Of a DNA stretch of 13,153 bases, positions 1 to 7,025 are shown piece after piece (position 1 is the stretch's first letter; the number at the start of each line of letters is the position of its first letter). A program made the position numbers and the translations under genes. Source of the DNA: an uncultured Collinsella sp. (lineage in GTDB: Bacteria > Actinomycetota > Coriobacteriia > Coriobacteriales > Coriobacteriaceae); NCBI GenBank assembly GCA_900551365.1, contig URVZ01000048.1, forward strand, positions 1 through 13,153, in the 5' to 3' direction. Below the pieces are notes generated by a model. The model did not search any database. It had not been told where the DNA came from and was given only the letters and a program-made list of their open reading frames with translations.

Positions 1-29
1 GGGCGCTCTCTTGGAGAGCGCCCCTGTTT
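1..29 (+). terminator. Terminator hairpin of the gene upstream of the window
   Basis: A perfect stem of GGGCGCTCTC pairs with GAGAGCGCCC around a very short centre, followed by a weak T-rich stretch (TGTTTC). It sits at the window edge before a gene-free stretch, so it probably ends transcription of a gene lying to the left. The T tract is short, so termination may be inefficient. Confidence 0.65.
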
Positions 30-30
30 C

Positions 31-96
31 AGTTGCGGTGAAATAAGGACTGTTTTGCCAGCTTAAAGGCTCAACAGTCCCTATTTCACCGCAACT
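31..96. repeat. 66-bp palindromic element with 24-bp arms
   Basis: Bases 31-54 and 73-96 are inverted copies that match at 23 of 24 positions; the single difference is A46 opposite C81. The arms begin AGTTGCGGTGAAATA. The 18-base centre contains a small GCC/GGC pair that could extend the stem. It follows the terminator directly and overlaps no convincing gene. Size and symmetry fit a REP-like or miniature-transposon-like dispersed element, but no target-site duplication is obvious. The identity of the element is an inference. Confidence 0.75.
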
Positions 97-168
97 TATG
101 AAGACGCCCCTCAAGCACGGTCCCATCAGGGAAAAGGGCATATATCGGCAAAGTGCAATTCAGACCCC

Positions 169-371
169 AAGCATGGCGCTGCTGCACCCAAGCAAAACGC
201 GGCGACCCCTTAGTTACCGCAGGCCGGACACAGGGCTACTCTCCAAATCTTTCCGCAGGACGGAGGAGCCCCCGCAGCGCGAAGCGCGCAGCGGGGGCTC
301 CGACATGTCCGAGGACGATTTGGAGAGTAGCCCTGTGCCCGGCCGACGGGATCCCTAAGCACGCCATGCTT
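169..371. repeat. About 200-bp nested palindromic element upstream of ftsE
   Basis: Three nested pairs of inverted arms share one centre. The outer pair 169-178 and 362-371 (AAGCATGGCG and its complement) is perfect. The middle pair 222-249 and 317-344 matches at 27 of 28. The inner pair 265-275 and 291-301 (GGAGCCCCCGC and its complement) is perfect and surrounds a small GCGC hairpin. The regions between arms are not symmetric. Both strands translate to similar short peptides because of the symmetry, so the short open frames here are artefacts. It could be a miniature mobile element, a REP cluster or a structured 5' region; it contains no gene I can support. Confidence 0.8.
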
Positions 372-394
372 CTTATGTGCAGCAAAGCTAATAC

Positions 395-403
395 TGCTAA
401 AAT
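395..403 (+). promoter_or_regulatory. Candidate extended -10 element for ftsEX
   Basis: TGCTAAAAT at 395-403 fits an extended -10 (TG, one base, TAAAAT), placing a start of transcription near 410, about 40 bases before the ftsE start codon. No good -35 box is seen at the normal distance, which is tolerated for extended -10 promoters. It lies just right of the palindromic element. This is a motif reading only. Confidence 0.35.
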
Positions 404-448
404 ACAAAGCGCTCATGTAGTTTAAACGCACGACGATAAGGAGCACCA

Positions 449-1669
449 GTGGGTAACCACTTCCGTACCTCCGGTGCGGGCGATGATGCCCCCAAGACGC
501 AGGCAGGCGTCCAGGGCAGTCGTTTCGCCACTCCGGATTCAGAGGGCCAGCCTGTTGCTCAGGCCCCCGCTCAGCCGGCAGATCAGGCACAGCCGGCATC
601 CGATCCCTTTGCCTACAATCCAACCAGCGATGTCGCGCTTTCCGGCACGGCGGGTTTTGAGCCCGTTCAGGCCGTGACCGCTCGCGTGGAGCAGTCTCAG
701 GCTGGTGCCGCCACGCCGCAGCCTACCATGGCCGGCATTCCCGACCCCTTGGCCCCTGCGACGCCGGCTCCTCAGCCTGCGCAGTCCGGTCTCTTTGCCG
801 CTATTCCCGACCCCACGCAGCCTGCTGCCCCGGTGGTCGAGAGCGATCAGGCAGCCGAGGTCGCAAGCCTCGATAACGCGCTCAACAACCCCGATTTTAC
901 GTCGGTGTTTGCGCCCATCGATCCGCAGGCCAGCCGCAAGAAGATGGCCAAACAGGCCGGTGTCGAGCCCGTCATCCTTATGGAGCATGTCACCAAGATC
1001 TATCCGGCACAGCCTAACAAGCCTGCACTCGACGACATCAACATCGAGATCTATCCGGGCGAGTTCGTCTTCCTGGTCGGTCACTCCGGCTCGGGTAAGA
1101 CCACGCTGCTGTCGACGCTCAACCGCGACGTCAAGCCGACGAGCGGCCGCATCCTGGTTGCCGGTCAGGACCTCATGAAGATCAAGAACCGTAAGGTTCC
1201 GTTCCTGCGCCGCCAGATTGGCGCCGTGTTCCAGGACTTTAAGCTTCTGCCGCAAAAGACCGCCTACGAAAACGTGGCGTTTGCCCTGCAGTGCATCGGC
1301 AAGCCCAAGGGCGTCATTCGCAGCCAGGTGCCCGAGGTGCTGCGTCTGGTCGGTCTGGCCGATCAGATGGACTCGCTGCCCGACCAGCTTTCCGGTGGCG
1401 AGCAGCAGCGCGTTGCCGTCGCCCGTGCTATGGTCAACCGTCCGCCGCTGCTGATCTGCGACGAGCCCACGGGCAACCTCGACCCGGCGATCTCGCTGGG
1501 CATCATGAAGCTGCTTGAGCGTATTAACCGCACCGGCACCACCGTGATCGTCGCCACGCACGACCGCGAGATGGTCGATAGCATGCACCGTCGCGTGATC
1601 GCCCTCGAGGGCGGCCACGTCATCCGCGACCAGGAGAGGGGAGGTTACGGCAACTATGGCACCAACTAA
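449..1669 (+). CDS. ftsE: Cell division ATP-binding protein FtsE with long N-terminal extension
   Basis: FtsE is the cytoplasmic ATPase of the FtsEX complex, which couples ATP hydrolysis to activation of peptidoglycan hydrolases at the division site. The ABC domain begins near residue 172. It has Walker A GHSGSGKTT at 211-219, signature LSGGEQQR at 314-321, Walker B LLICDEP at 334-340 and the switch histidine at 371. The protein is 406 residues, whereas FtsE is usually about 220-230. Residues 1-170 are rich in Pro, Ala, Gln and Thr, with a repeated (A/G)IPDP motif, and look disordered. The GTG start is chosen because AAGGAG lies at 438-443, five bases upstream. The internal ATGs at 943 and 980 have no comparable site. 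The stop overlaps the start of ftsX, indicating translational coupling. Confidence 0.95.
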   Translation: MGNHFRTSGAGDDAPKTQAGVQGSRFATPDSEGQPVAQAPAQPADQAQPASDPFAYNPTSDVALSGTAGFEPVQAVTARVEQSQAGAATPQPTMAGIPDPLAPATPAPQPAQSGLFAAIPDPTQPAAPVVESDQAAEVASLDNALNNPDFTSVFAPIDPQASRKKMAKQAGVEPVILMEHVTKIYPAQPNKPALDDINIEIYPGEFVFLVGHSGSGKTTLLSTLNRDVKPTSGRILVAGQDLMKIKNRKVPFLRRQIGAVFQDFKLLPQKTAYENVAFALQCIGKPKGVIRSQVPEVLRLVGLADQMDSLPDQLSGGEQQRVAVARAMVNRPPLLICDEPTGNLDPAISLGIMKLLERINRTGTTVIVATHDREMVDSMHRRVIALEGGHVIRDQERGGYGNYGTN

Positions 1670-2576
1670 CGTGGGCTACTCCTTCAAAGAGGCAATCAGC
1701 CACTTCTTCCGTAACTGGACTACCTCGCTCGGCGCCGTCATCACGATTTTCCTTTCGCTGTTTATCATCGGCCTGTTCATCATGGGCTCTGCGATGCTGA
1801 ACTCCGTGATCGGCACCGTCGAGGATCAGGTTGTCATCAACGCGTTCATTAGTGATGACGCCGATCAGGCCGATGTTCAGGCTTTTGAGGCCGAGCTTAA
1901 GACGTGGAATAACGTCAAGTCCGTGACCTATAAGGACAAGGACGACGCGCTGGCCGAGTATACGAGCAAGATGTCGGGCAACGCCGACGCCACCATGAGC
2001 GCGCTCGATGGCCAGAACCCGCTGCCGGCTTCCTTCGCTATTGAGATGGACGATCCGTCCAAGGTCGAGAGCACGGCAAAGAAGCTCAAGAAGGATGCCG
2101 ATTTCCAGAAGATCGCGGATGACGGCGACGTCAACGCGAGCGTGCTGTACGGCCAGGAGGAAGTGAGCCGCCTGTTCCAGGTGACCAACTACATCCGCAT
2201 CGCCGCCGTGGTGCTCGTTGGTCTTCTGACCTTTATCGCATTCATCTTCATCAACAACACGATTCGCCTGTCCATCACGGCGCGTCGTCGTGAGATTGCG
2301 ATTATGCGTCTGGTCGGCGCCAGCAACGGCTTCATTCGTGGCCCGTTTATCACCGAGGGCGTGCTGCAGGCCATTTTGGGCTCGCTGCTTTCCATCGGCG
2401 TTCTGGAGCTGCTGCGCAATCTGATGATCCCGCGTCTGCAGGAGAGCATCGGCTGGATGTCGTTTGCCCTGCCGATGCAGTACTACCTGGTGACCTATGC
2501 TGCGCTGATTCTGGTCGGCGTGATTATCGGTCTCTTTGGTTCTGCCATCGCCATGCGCCGCTACCTGCGCGTGTAG
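1656..2576 (+). CDS. ftsX: Cell division membrane protein FtsX
   Basis: FtsX is the integral membrane partner of FtsE. Its external domain relays the ATPase state to cell-wall hydrolases or their adaptors. The 306-residue length is typical. A short cytoplasmic N-terminus is followed by a membrane segment at about 22-48, then an external domain rich in Asp, Lys and Glu to about 179. Three further membrane segments lie near 180-203, 228-252 and 272-298, giving the usual four-helix topology. The cytoplasmic segment after the second helix reads RREIAIMRLVGAS, a recognisable FtsX/MacB-family feature. The ATG start overlaps the end of ftsE by 14 bases and is served by GGGGAGG at 1638-1644. A terminator at 2601 closes the two-gene operon. 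Confidence 0.94.
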   Translation: MAPTNVGYSFKEAISHFFRNWTTSLGAVITIFLSLFIIGLFIMGSAMLNSVIGTVEDQVVINAFISDDADQADVQAFEAELKTWNNVKSVTYKDKDDALAEYTSKMSGNADATMSALDGQNPLPASFAIEMDDPSKVESTAKKLKKDADFQKIADDGDVNASVLYGQEEVSRLFQVTNYIRIAAVVLVGLLTFIAFIFINNTIRLSITARRREIAIMRLVGASNGFIRGPFITEGVLQAILGSLLSIGVLELLRNLMIPRLQESIGWMSFALPMQYYLVTYAALILVGVIIGLFGSAIAMRRYLRV

Positions 2577-2600
2577 GCATGCCTGGAATTCATCCCTTCC

Positions 2601-2635
2601 AACGGGTCGTCTCTTATGGGGCGGCCCGTTTTTTG
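2601..2635 (+). terminator. Rho-independent terminator after ftsX
   Basis: AACGGGTCGTC (2601-2611) pairs with GGCGGCCCGTT, with two G-T pairs tolerated, across a short TCTTATG-type loop. A run of six Ts follows. It lies 25 bases after the ftsX stop and separates ftsEX from rnr. Confidence 0.88.
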
Positions 2636-2711
2636 ATCCCTAGGGGATGGCAGGATGGCGAATCATTTGGGTAGACTCTTTGGAGTCGGCAATCGATAGT
2701 TAGGAGGCGCC

Positions 2712-4847
2712 ATGGGGCGCAATAACAAGCATAAGCGTGGAGCTCGCAATAAGCGCGGGCCGGTGCGCAGCGAACGCCGTCCGAGCCTGACCGGGCGCGT
2801 GCAGCTCCATGAGCACAGTGCCTATGTCATAACCGAGAATGGCGACTACAAGGTCATGGGTCGCGGCAAGCGTGAGATCATGGACGGTGATACCGTTGCC
2901 GTGAGCATTAAGAACAGCCCGCACGGTGAGCGGCGCGCCGTGATCGAGGGTGTGGTTGAGCGCGCAGCCATAAGCGTAGTGGGTACGTACCAGACCGCCG
3001 GTCCGCTCGGTGTGATTGAGCCGCTCGATTCGCGTTTGAAGGCCGACTTCTTCATTCTGCCCGAGGATACCTCGGCGGATCGTCTGGGCGTTCACCCGGG
3101 TGATGCCGTTGTCGCGCGCATTTTGACCTACCCGACGCGCCTGGAATCGGGTACCGTGACGATCGAACGCCGCATTGGCGGAGATGACGCGCCCGATTTG
3201 GGCGTTCAATATGTGATGGCGCGTTACGGCTATACCGATAGCTATCCCGAGGCCGCGCTGGACGAGGCCGAGGGGCTTTCGCTCGATGTGTCCGCGGCGC
3301 TTAAGGACCCGCTCCGCCGCGATCTGCGCGACCGCTTTGTCATCACGATCGACCCGGTCGATGCGCGCGACTTTGACGATGCCATTTCGTTGGAGCGCAC
3401 GCCCGAGGGTGGCTACAAGCTGGGTGTGCATATCGCCGACGTTTCACACTATGTGGCTTGGGACGGGCATATCGATCTTGAGGCTCGCCATCGTACGACA
3501 TCGGTGTATCTGGCCGATCGCGTGCTTCCCATGCTGCCCGAACGCCTGTCCAATGACCTGTGCTCGCTTCGCCCTGACGAGGACCGTCTTGCGTTTACCG
3601 TCGATATCGAGCTCAATGCGCAGGGTCGCGTGCGGCATTACGATCCGTATCCCAGCGTGATTCGCTCGCGTGTGCGTATGGACTATGACGGCGCCGAGGC
3701 GCTGCTGGTGCGTGCCGGCGCGGTTGAGTATTCGGTGCTGGAGGGTGCAGCCGAGGATGTTGCGGCTGCCGAGACCTCGCGCGAGGAAGCGCTTGAGCGC
3801 GGTCTTGCGTGCGAGGAGGCCGCCCGCGGCTGCAACATCGACCTCGGCGATTTCCTTGTCGCCGCTAACGAACTCGCCGAACTTCGCCGTCGTATTCGTC
3901 GCGCCCGCGGCTCAGTCGATTTTGACACAGCCGAGATTCGCGCTCTATTGGATGAGGACGGAGTGCCCGTGCAGATTGTGGCGCGTGAGCGTTCGTGTGC
4001 CACGTCGCTTATCGAGGAAGCCATGCTGCTCGCCAACGAGTGCGTTGCAGAGTGGCTGGCAGACCGTGATATCGAGGCCTGCTATCGTGTGCATGAGGAT
4101 CCGAGCCCCGATAGCCTGCACGGTGCTGCCGTTGCGCTGGCGCAGCTAGGCATCATCGACGATCGCCGTGCTGCCGGTATTGCCCTGGGGAGCCCCGATG
4201 AGCTGCAGGCTGCAGTTGATGCTGCCGCCGGTACGGCCAACGCACCGCTCGTCAACACGCTGCTTCTGCGCAGCATGCAGCGCGCGCTGTACAAGCCGCG
4301 CAACGAGGGCCACTTTGCGCTCGCCGCGCCGTGCTACTGTCACTTTACGAGTCCCATCCGTCGCTACCCCGATCTGGTGGTGCACCGCGTGCTCAAACTG
4401 CAGTTGGCCTATGAGCAGCTCGGCGGCAAGGACGCCTTGGTCCGTACGCCGTGGCTGATCGGCAAGGGGCGCGAGTCGCTGCCGCGCATTCTGCCGCAGA
4501 TCTGCCGCGCATGTAGCGATGCCGAGCGCGCGGCAGATGCCGCCAGCCATGCGACGCAAAAGATCAAGATTGCCCAGTACTATGAGGATCGCCTGGGCGA
4601 GCGCTATGCCGGAACCGTCTCGTGGGTTAGCAGCATGGGCCTCTTTGTGCGCTTGGACCTGACGCAGGTCGAAGGCTTGGTTTCGATTAAGAGCCTGGGC
4701 AACGAGTGGTTCGAGTTCGACGAGGACGCGCTTACTCTGACGGGCGCCGACACAGGCACCCGTTACGAGCTGGGGCAGCGCGTGATTATCGAGGTCTCAC
4801 GTGTCAATACCACGCGTGGGCACTTGGACTTCAAGCTTATCCATTAG
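2712..4847 (+). CDS. rnr: Ribonuclease R (RNB-family 3'-5' exoribonuclease)
   Basis: This enzyme degrades RNA from the 3' end, including structured RNA, and serves RNA turnover and quality control. The 711-residue protein starts with a basic segment (about 1-25), then cold-shock/OB-type RNA-binding modules to about 200. The RNB catalytic domain carries DPVDARDFDDA at 214-224, where D214, D220, D222 and D223 match the metal-binding acidic residues of the family. YCHFTSPIRRYPDL at 542-555 is another family hallmark. An S1 domain occupies about 626-709. It lacks the helix-turn-helix start and long Lys-rich tail of the roughly 813-residue E. coli enzyme, as is usual for shorter Gram-positive forms. 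AGGAGG at 2702-2707 supports the ATG. In many bacteria smpB is next to rnr; it is absent downstream here. Confidence 0.95.
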   Translation: MGRNNKHKRGARNKRGPVRSERRPSLTGRVQLHEHSAYVITENGDYKVMGRGKREIMDGDTVAVSIKNSPHGERRAVIEGVVERAAISVVGTYQTAGPLGVIEPLDSRLKADFFILPEDTSADRLGVHPGDAVVARILTYPTRLESGTVTIERRIGGDDAPDLGVQYVMARYGYTDSYPEAALDEAEGLSLDVSAALKDPLRRDLRDRFVITIDPVDARDFDDAISLERTPEGGYKLGVHIADVSHYVAWDGHIDLEARHRTTSVYLADRVLPMLPERLSNDLCSLRPDEDRLAFTVDIELNAQGRVRHYDPYPSVIRSRVRMDYDGAEALLVRAGAVEYSVLEGAAEDVAAAETSREEALERGLACEEAARGCNIDLGDFLVAANELAELRRRIRRARGSVDFDTAEIRALLDEDGVPVQIVARERSCATSLIEEAMLLANECVAEWLADRDIEACYRVHEDPSPDSLHGAAVALAQLGIIDDRRAAGIALGSPDELQAAVDAAAGTANAPLVNTLLLRSMQRALYKPRNEGHFALAAPCYCHFTSPIRRYPDLVVHRVLKLQLAYEQLGGKDALVRTPWLIGKGRESLPRILPQICRACSDAERAADAASHATQKIKIAQYYEDRLGERYAGTVSWVSSMGLFVRLDLTQVEGLVSIKSLGNEWFEFDEDALTLTGADTGTRYELGQRVIIEVSRVNTTRGHLDFKLIH

Positions 4848-4872
4848 CCAAATCCCGACTCATGGTGGAGGA

Positions 4873-4908
4873 GCGGAGGGCGGCCTTTCGGGACCGCCCT
4901 CCGCATTT
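4873..4908 (+). terminator. Terminator after rnr
   Basis: GCGGAGGGCGG (4873-4883) pairs perfectly with CCGCCCTCCGC (4894-4904) across a 10-base loop. Only a short ATTTGA tail follows. The stem is very stable but the T tract is weak. It lies about 25 bases after the rnr stop. Confidence 0.8.
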
Positions 4909-4945
4909 GAATTGTGGCCACCTTACCGTCTGCCTGGCTGCCCGC

Positions 4946-5008
4946 TTACCTGCTATTTGAGAGGTAAAACCTACCAAAATAAACCTGTCCCTTTTTGGCA
5001 GGTATACA
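4946..5008. promoter_or_regulatory. Cluster of ACCT/AGGT half-sites upstream of the recombinase gene
   Basis: Five ACCT or AGGT half-sites lie in about 60 bases. TTACCT (4946-4951) faces AGGTAA (4962-4967). ACCTACCAAAA (4969-4979) faces TTTTGGCAGGT (4993-5003), matching at 10 of 11 positions, with a further ACCT between them. A possible -10 box TATACA (5003-5008) overlaps the last half-site, about 17 bases before the recombinase ATG; no clear -35 was found. The layout would suit an operator for self-repression or a recombinase binding/crossover site. This function is inferred from position and symmetry only. Confidence 0.5.
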
Positions 5009-5024
5009 AGAAAGCGGGGATGAG

Positions 5025-5630
5025 ATGGCGACGGTGTACGGTTATGCGCGGGTGAGTTCGCGCGATCAGAATCTGAATCGGCAGCTGGATGCGCTGGGCG
5101 CCTATGGCGTGGGCTCAGCGAATATTTATGCCGACCATGCGAGCGGCAAGGACTTCGATCGACCGCATTATCGCGAGCTGCTACACGTCCTGGGAGACGG
5201 GGACGTGCTGGTGGTGCTTTCTATCGACCGACTTGGTCGTAATTACTCCGAGATTCTTGAGGAATGGCGACGCATTACCAAGGAGCTCGGGGTTGCCATT
5301 GTGGTGTTGGACATGCCATTGCTTGACACGCGCTTCAGGGCCAGCGGCGCGCCGGATGTGACCAACACCCTGATTGCCGATATTGTGCTGCAACTGCTGA
5401 GCTACGTGGCGCAGGTGGAGCGCGAGAATATCCATCGGCGCCAGGCGGAGGGAATTGCAGCGGCGCGGGCGCGAGGGGTCCGTTTCGGTCGACCTCGCAA
5501 GCCGTGCCCTCCTCAGTTTGAGCTGGTGCGCGATAGCTATGAGGCGGGCGATATTACCCGCAGCCAGGCAGCAAAGTGCTTGGGCGTGTGCGTGGGGACG
5601 TTCGATCGCTGGATGCGCGAGGCGGGGTAG
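5025..5630 (+). CDS. Small serine recombinase (resolvase/invertase family)
   Basis: This is a site-specific DNA recombinase of the resolvase/invertase type, which cuts and rejoins DNA through a serine-DNA link. The 201-residue length fits the small serine recombinases. The N-terminal catalytic domain shows YARVSS near residues 7-12 with the likely nucleophile S11, and IDRLGR at 67-72 containing the catalytic arginines. The long helix with QVERENI follows, then FGRP. A C-terminal helix-turn-helix (RSQAAKCLGVCVGTFDRWM) binds DNA. I chose the ATG at 5025 because YGYARVS begins at the normal distance from it; the upstream ribosome site (GCGGGGA) is weak. No transposase, inverted-repeat cassette or phage genes are adjacent, so it is an orphan. 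Its substrate is unknown. Confidence 0.92.
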   Translation: MATVYGYARVSSRDQNLNRQLDALGAYGVGSANIYADHASGKDFDRPHYRELLHVLGDGDVLVVLSIDRLGRNYSEILEEWRRITKELGVAIVVLDMPLLDTRFRASGAPDVTNTLIADIVLQLLSYVAQVERENIHRRQAEGIAAARARGVRFGRPRKPCPPQFELVRDSYEAGDITRSQAAKCLGVCVGTFDRWMREAG

Positions 5631-5734
5631 GGGTTTGCGTCGCTTTGTCGCTTCCTGTTGCGATTCAAATTTTGATACGGTGACGATGTCATTTGGGGCT
5701 ACACTCGCTGATATTCAAAAAAGGAGGTTGGCCC

Positions 5735-6316
5735 TTGGCGCGCATAAAACAAATAATCGGATGGACCGCGATCATTCTGTTCGCTGCAACGCTGGCGGGT
5801 ATCTGGGTGCTGACGGGGCAAAATGCGGTGGAAACGTCGTTGCTGAGCGAGTCCACCGCGCGTGTGGTGGAGGGTCAGGCCACGGGCGTTCAGGCTGCCG
5901 ATGCCACGGGTGAAGCCCAGACGGAGAACGGAATGACCGGGGGCACCGATTCGGCTGCCCCGAATGTCCGGTCTGGCCGACTTGCTTCCATTCGCATATG
6001 GGCGGGCACAAACGTCCGTCGCGTTGCCCATACCGTAGAGTTTTTCTTCGTCGGATTGTTCGCCTCGGTGGTCGTGGTTTGCTTTTCCAAGCGTCCGTGG
6101 AGCGTATGCTCCCGTTGCGTGCCCGTATTGCTCTTTTGCGCCGCCTGCTCCGTTGGCGATCAGGTACATAAGATCTTTGTTCCCGGCAGGCATTTCGACG
6201 TTATCGATTTAGGATTCGATGCTGCGGGCTATGTCACCGCCATGCTGTTGGTATTGCTGGCAGCGGCGTTGGTGCGCCATGCGACTCGGCCGATCGGCGC
6301 CCATGCGAGGCGCTAG
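5735..6316 (+). CDS. VanZ-like family membrane protein
   Basis: VanZ-type proteins are small membrane proteins. The founding member gives low-level teicoplanin resistance in enterococci by an unclear mechanism, and most others have no assigned role. The 193-residue protein has four likely membrane segments: about 6-27, a second around VEFFFVGLFASVVVV, a third just before residue 140, and one near the end. The family signature is present: E102 in the second segment, DQVHKIFVPGR at 142-152, and D155 and D158 after it. An extended external loop rich in Gly, Thr and Ala lies between helices 1 and 2. The TTG start at 5735 is chosen because AAGGAGG lies at 5721-5727. A longer reading from 5693 would place that site inside the gene. 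It is monocistronic in appearance. Confidence 0.88.
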   Translation: MARIKQIIGWTAIILFAATLAGIWVLTGQNAVETSLLSESTARVVEGQATGVQAADATGEAQTENGMTGGTDSAAPNVRSGRLASIRIWAGTNVRRVAHTVEFFFVGLFASVVVVCFSKRPWSVCSRCVPVLLFCAACSVGDQVHKIFVPGRHFDVIDLGFDAAGYVTAMLLVLLAAALVRHATRPIGAHARR

Positions 6317-6359
6317 CCTTAAGACGAGACATCGCGACTGCCTATGCTTCGACATTGAC

Positions 6360-6365
6360 TACAAT
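6360..6365 (+). promoter_or_regulatory. Weak candidate -10 box before the Spx/ArsC-like gene
   Basis: TACAAT at 6360-6365 resembles a -10 box and would start a transcript about 70 bases before the ATG. The hexamer at the -35 distance is poor. It lies in the 122-base gap after the VanZ-like gene, which otherwise shows nothing distinctive. Confidence 0.25.
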
Positions 6366-6438
6366 AACGGCTGCAATCGCGAGTGGTCGTCGATGTGCAG
6401 TTTTCCAGACACCTGTTTTCTCTAAGAAAGGAAATCCC

Positions 6439-6798
6439 ATGGCGGTATTGTTTGTTGAATATCCCAAGTGCTCGACCTGTAAGAAGGCCAAGGCATGGCT
6501 GGACGAACATGGGGTAGAGTATATCGATCGCAATATCGTTTTGGACAATCCCACGGCTGATGAGCTTGCGACCTGGATTGCTCGTTCGGGGCTGCCGGTG
6601 CGGCGCTTCTTTAATTCGTCGGGCATGAAATATCGAGAGCTGGGCCTGAAGGCACGTCTGGATGCGGGCATGACGGATCAGGAGTGCTACGAGCTGCTGG
6701 CGACCGACGGCATGCTGGTCAAGCGTCCGCTGCTGGTGGGCGACGACTTTGCGATTCCCGGCTTTAGGGAAGCGGCTTGGGCCGAGGCGTTGCTGTAG
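6439..6798 (+). CDS. ArsC/Spx-family thioredoxin-fold protein
   Basis: A 119-residue protein of the ArsC/Spx/YffB family. Members act as arsenate reductases, as redox-sensing RNA polymerase partners (Spx, MgsR), or have unknown roles. The N-terminal strand leads into PKCSTCKKA with C11 and C14, a CXXC redox pair typical of the Spx/MgsR/YffB branch. The closing KRPLLV segment (about 95-100) matches the family's substrate-side region. AAAGGA at 6427-6432 supports the ATG at 6439; the longer reading from 6355 lacks a ribosome site. No arsenic-resistance genes are nearby, so arsenate reduction should not be assumed. A redox-linked regulator or reductase is equally possible. Confidence 0.88.
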   Translation: MAVLFVEYPKCSTCKKAKAWLDEHGVEYIDRNIVLDNPTADELATWIARSGLPVRRFFNSSGMKYRELGLKARLDAGMTDQECYELLATDGMLVKRPLLVGDDFAIPGFREAAWAEALL

Positions 6799-6804
6799 CG
6801 GCTG

Positions 6805-6976
6805 CGGAAAGTGCGACCCGTTTTGAGCTCGGATTCCGGGACGCAGTTTCCGGTTGAAGGGGCTAGCGGAAACCGTATCCCAGTTTGAGCGCGAAATCTG
6901 GGATACGGTTTCCGTTTGGGGCCTCTAGGGGAAAGCGCGTCCCGTTCTGGACGTAAATTCCGGGATGAGCTTTCCG
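6805..6976. repeat. Three 48-bp palindromes in 62-bp tandem register
   Basis: Units at 6805-6852, 6867-6914 and 6929-6976 are separated by exactly 14 bases each time, so the period is 62. Each begins near (C/G)GGAAA and ends TTTCCG. The central unit has perfect 17-base arms (CGGAAACCGTATCCCAG and complement); the outer two have a few mismatches. Arm sequences differ between units, yet paired positions change together. The centres share a TTTGAGC-like asymmetric core. The array fills the gap between the plus-strand Spx/ArsC-like gene and the convergent minus-strand gene. It may act as a bidirectional transcription barrier or as dispersed REP-type elements. Confidence 0.85.
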
Positions 6977-7025
6977 GTTGGCGGGCATGCGCACTATCCC
7001 GGCTGGCGGGCATATGCGCTAATCC
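6976..7025. repeat. Imperfect tandem duplication of about 25 bp
   Basis: Bases 6976-7000 and 7001-7025 are similar copies that share GG(T/C)TGGCGGGCAT and GCGC with small insertions and deletions. The second copy covers the stop codon (7019-7021) of the minus-strand gene, so the duplication reaches its 3' end. It abuts the third unit of the palindrome array. Confidence 0.6.

Noticed and set aside
98..623. Several short open frames before and across the start of ftsE on both strands
   Set aside because: They read through the 169-371 palindrome, so both strands give similar peptides. None has a ribosome site or recognisable domain.
539..1618. Long open frame on the minus strand opposite ftsE
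   Set aside because: It mirrors the codon structure of ftsE, has a low-complexity Arg/Leu/Gly/Asp translation and shows no recognisable domain. ftsE explains the region.
5693..5734. Upstream TTG start for the VanZ-like gene
   Set aside because: It would put the excellent AAGGAGG site inside the coding region and add a non-hydrophobic start with no ribosome site of its own.
6805..6976. Possible CRISPR array
   Set aside because: There are only three units, the repeated part varies while the 14-base spacers are too short, and no cas genes are nearby.
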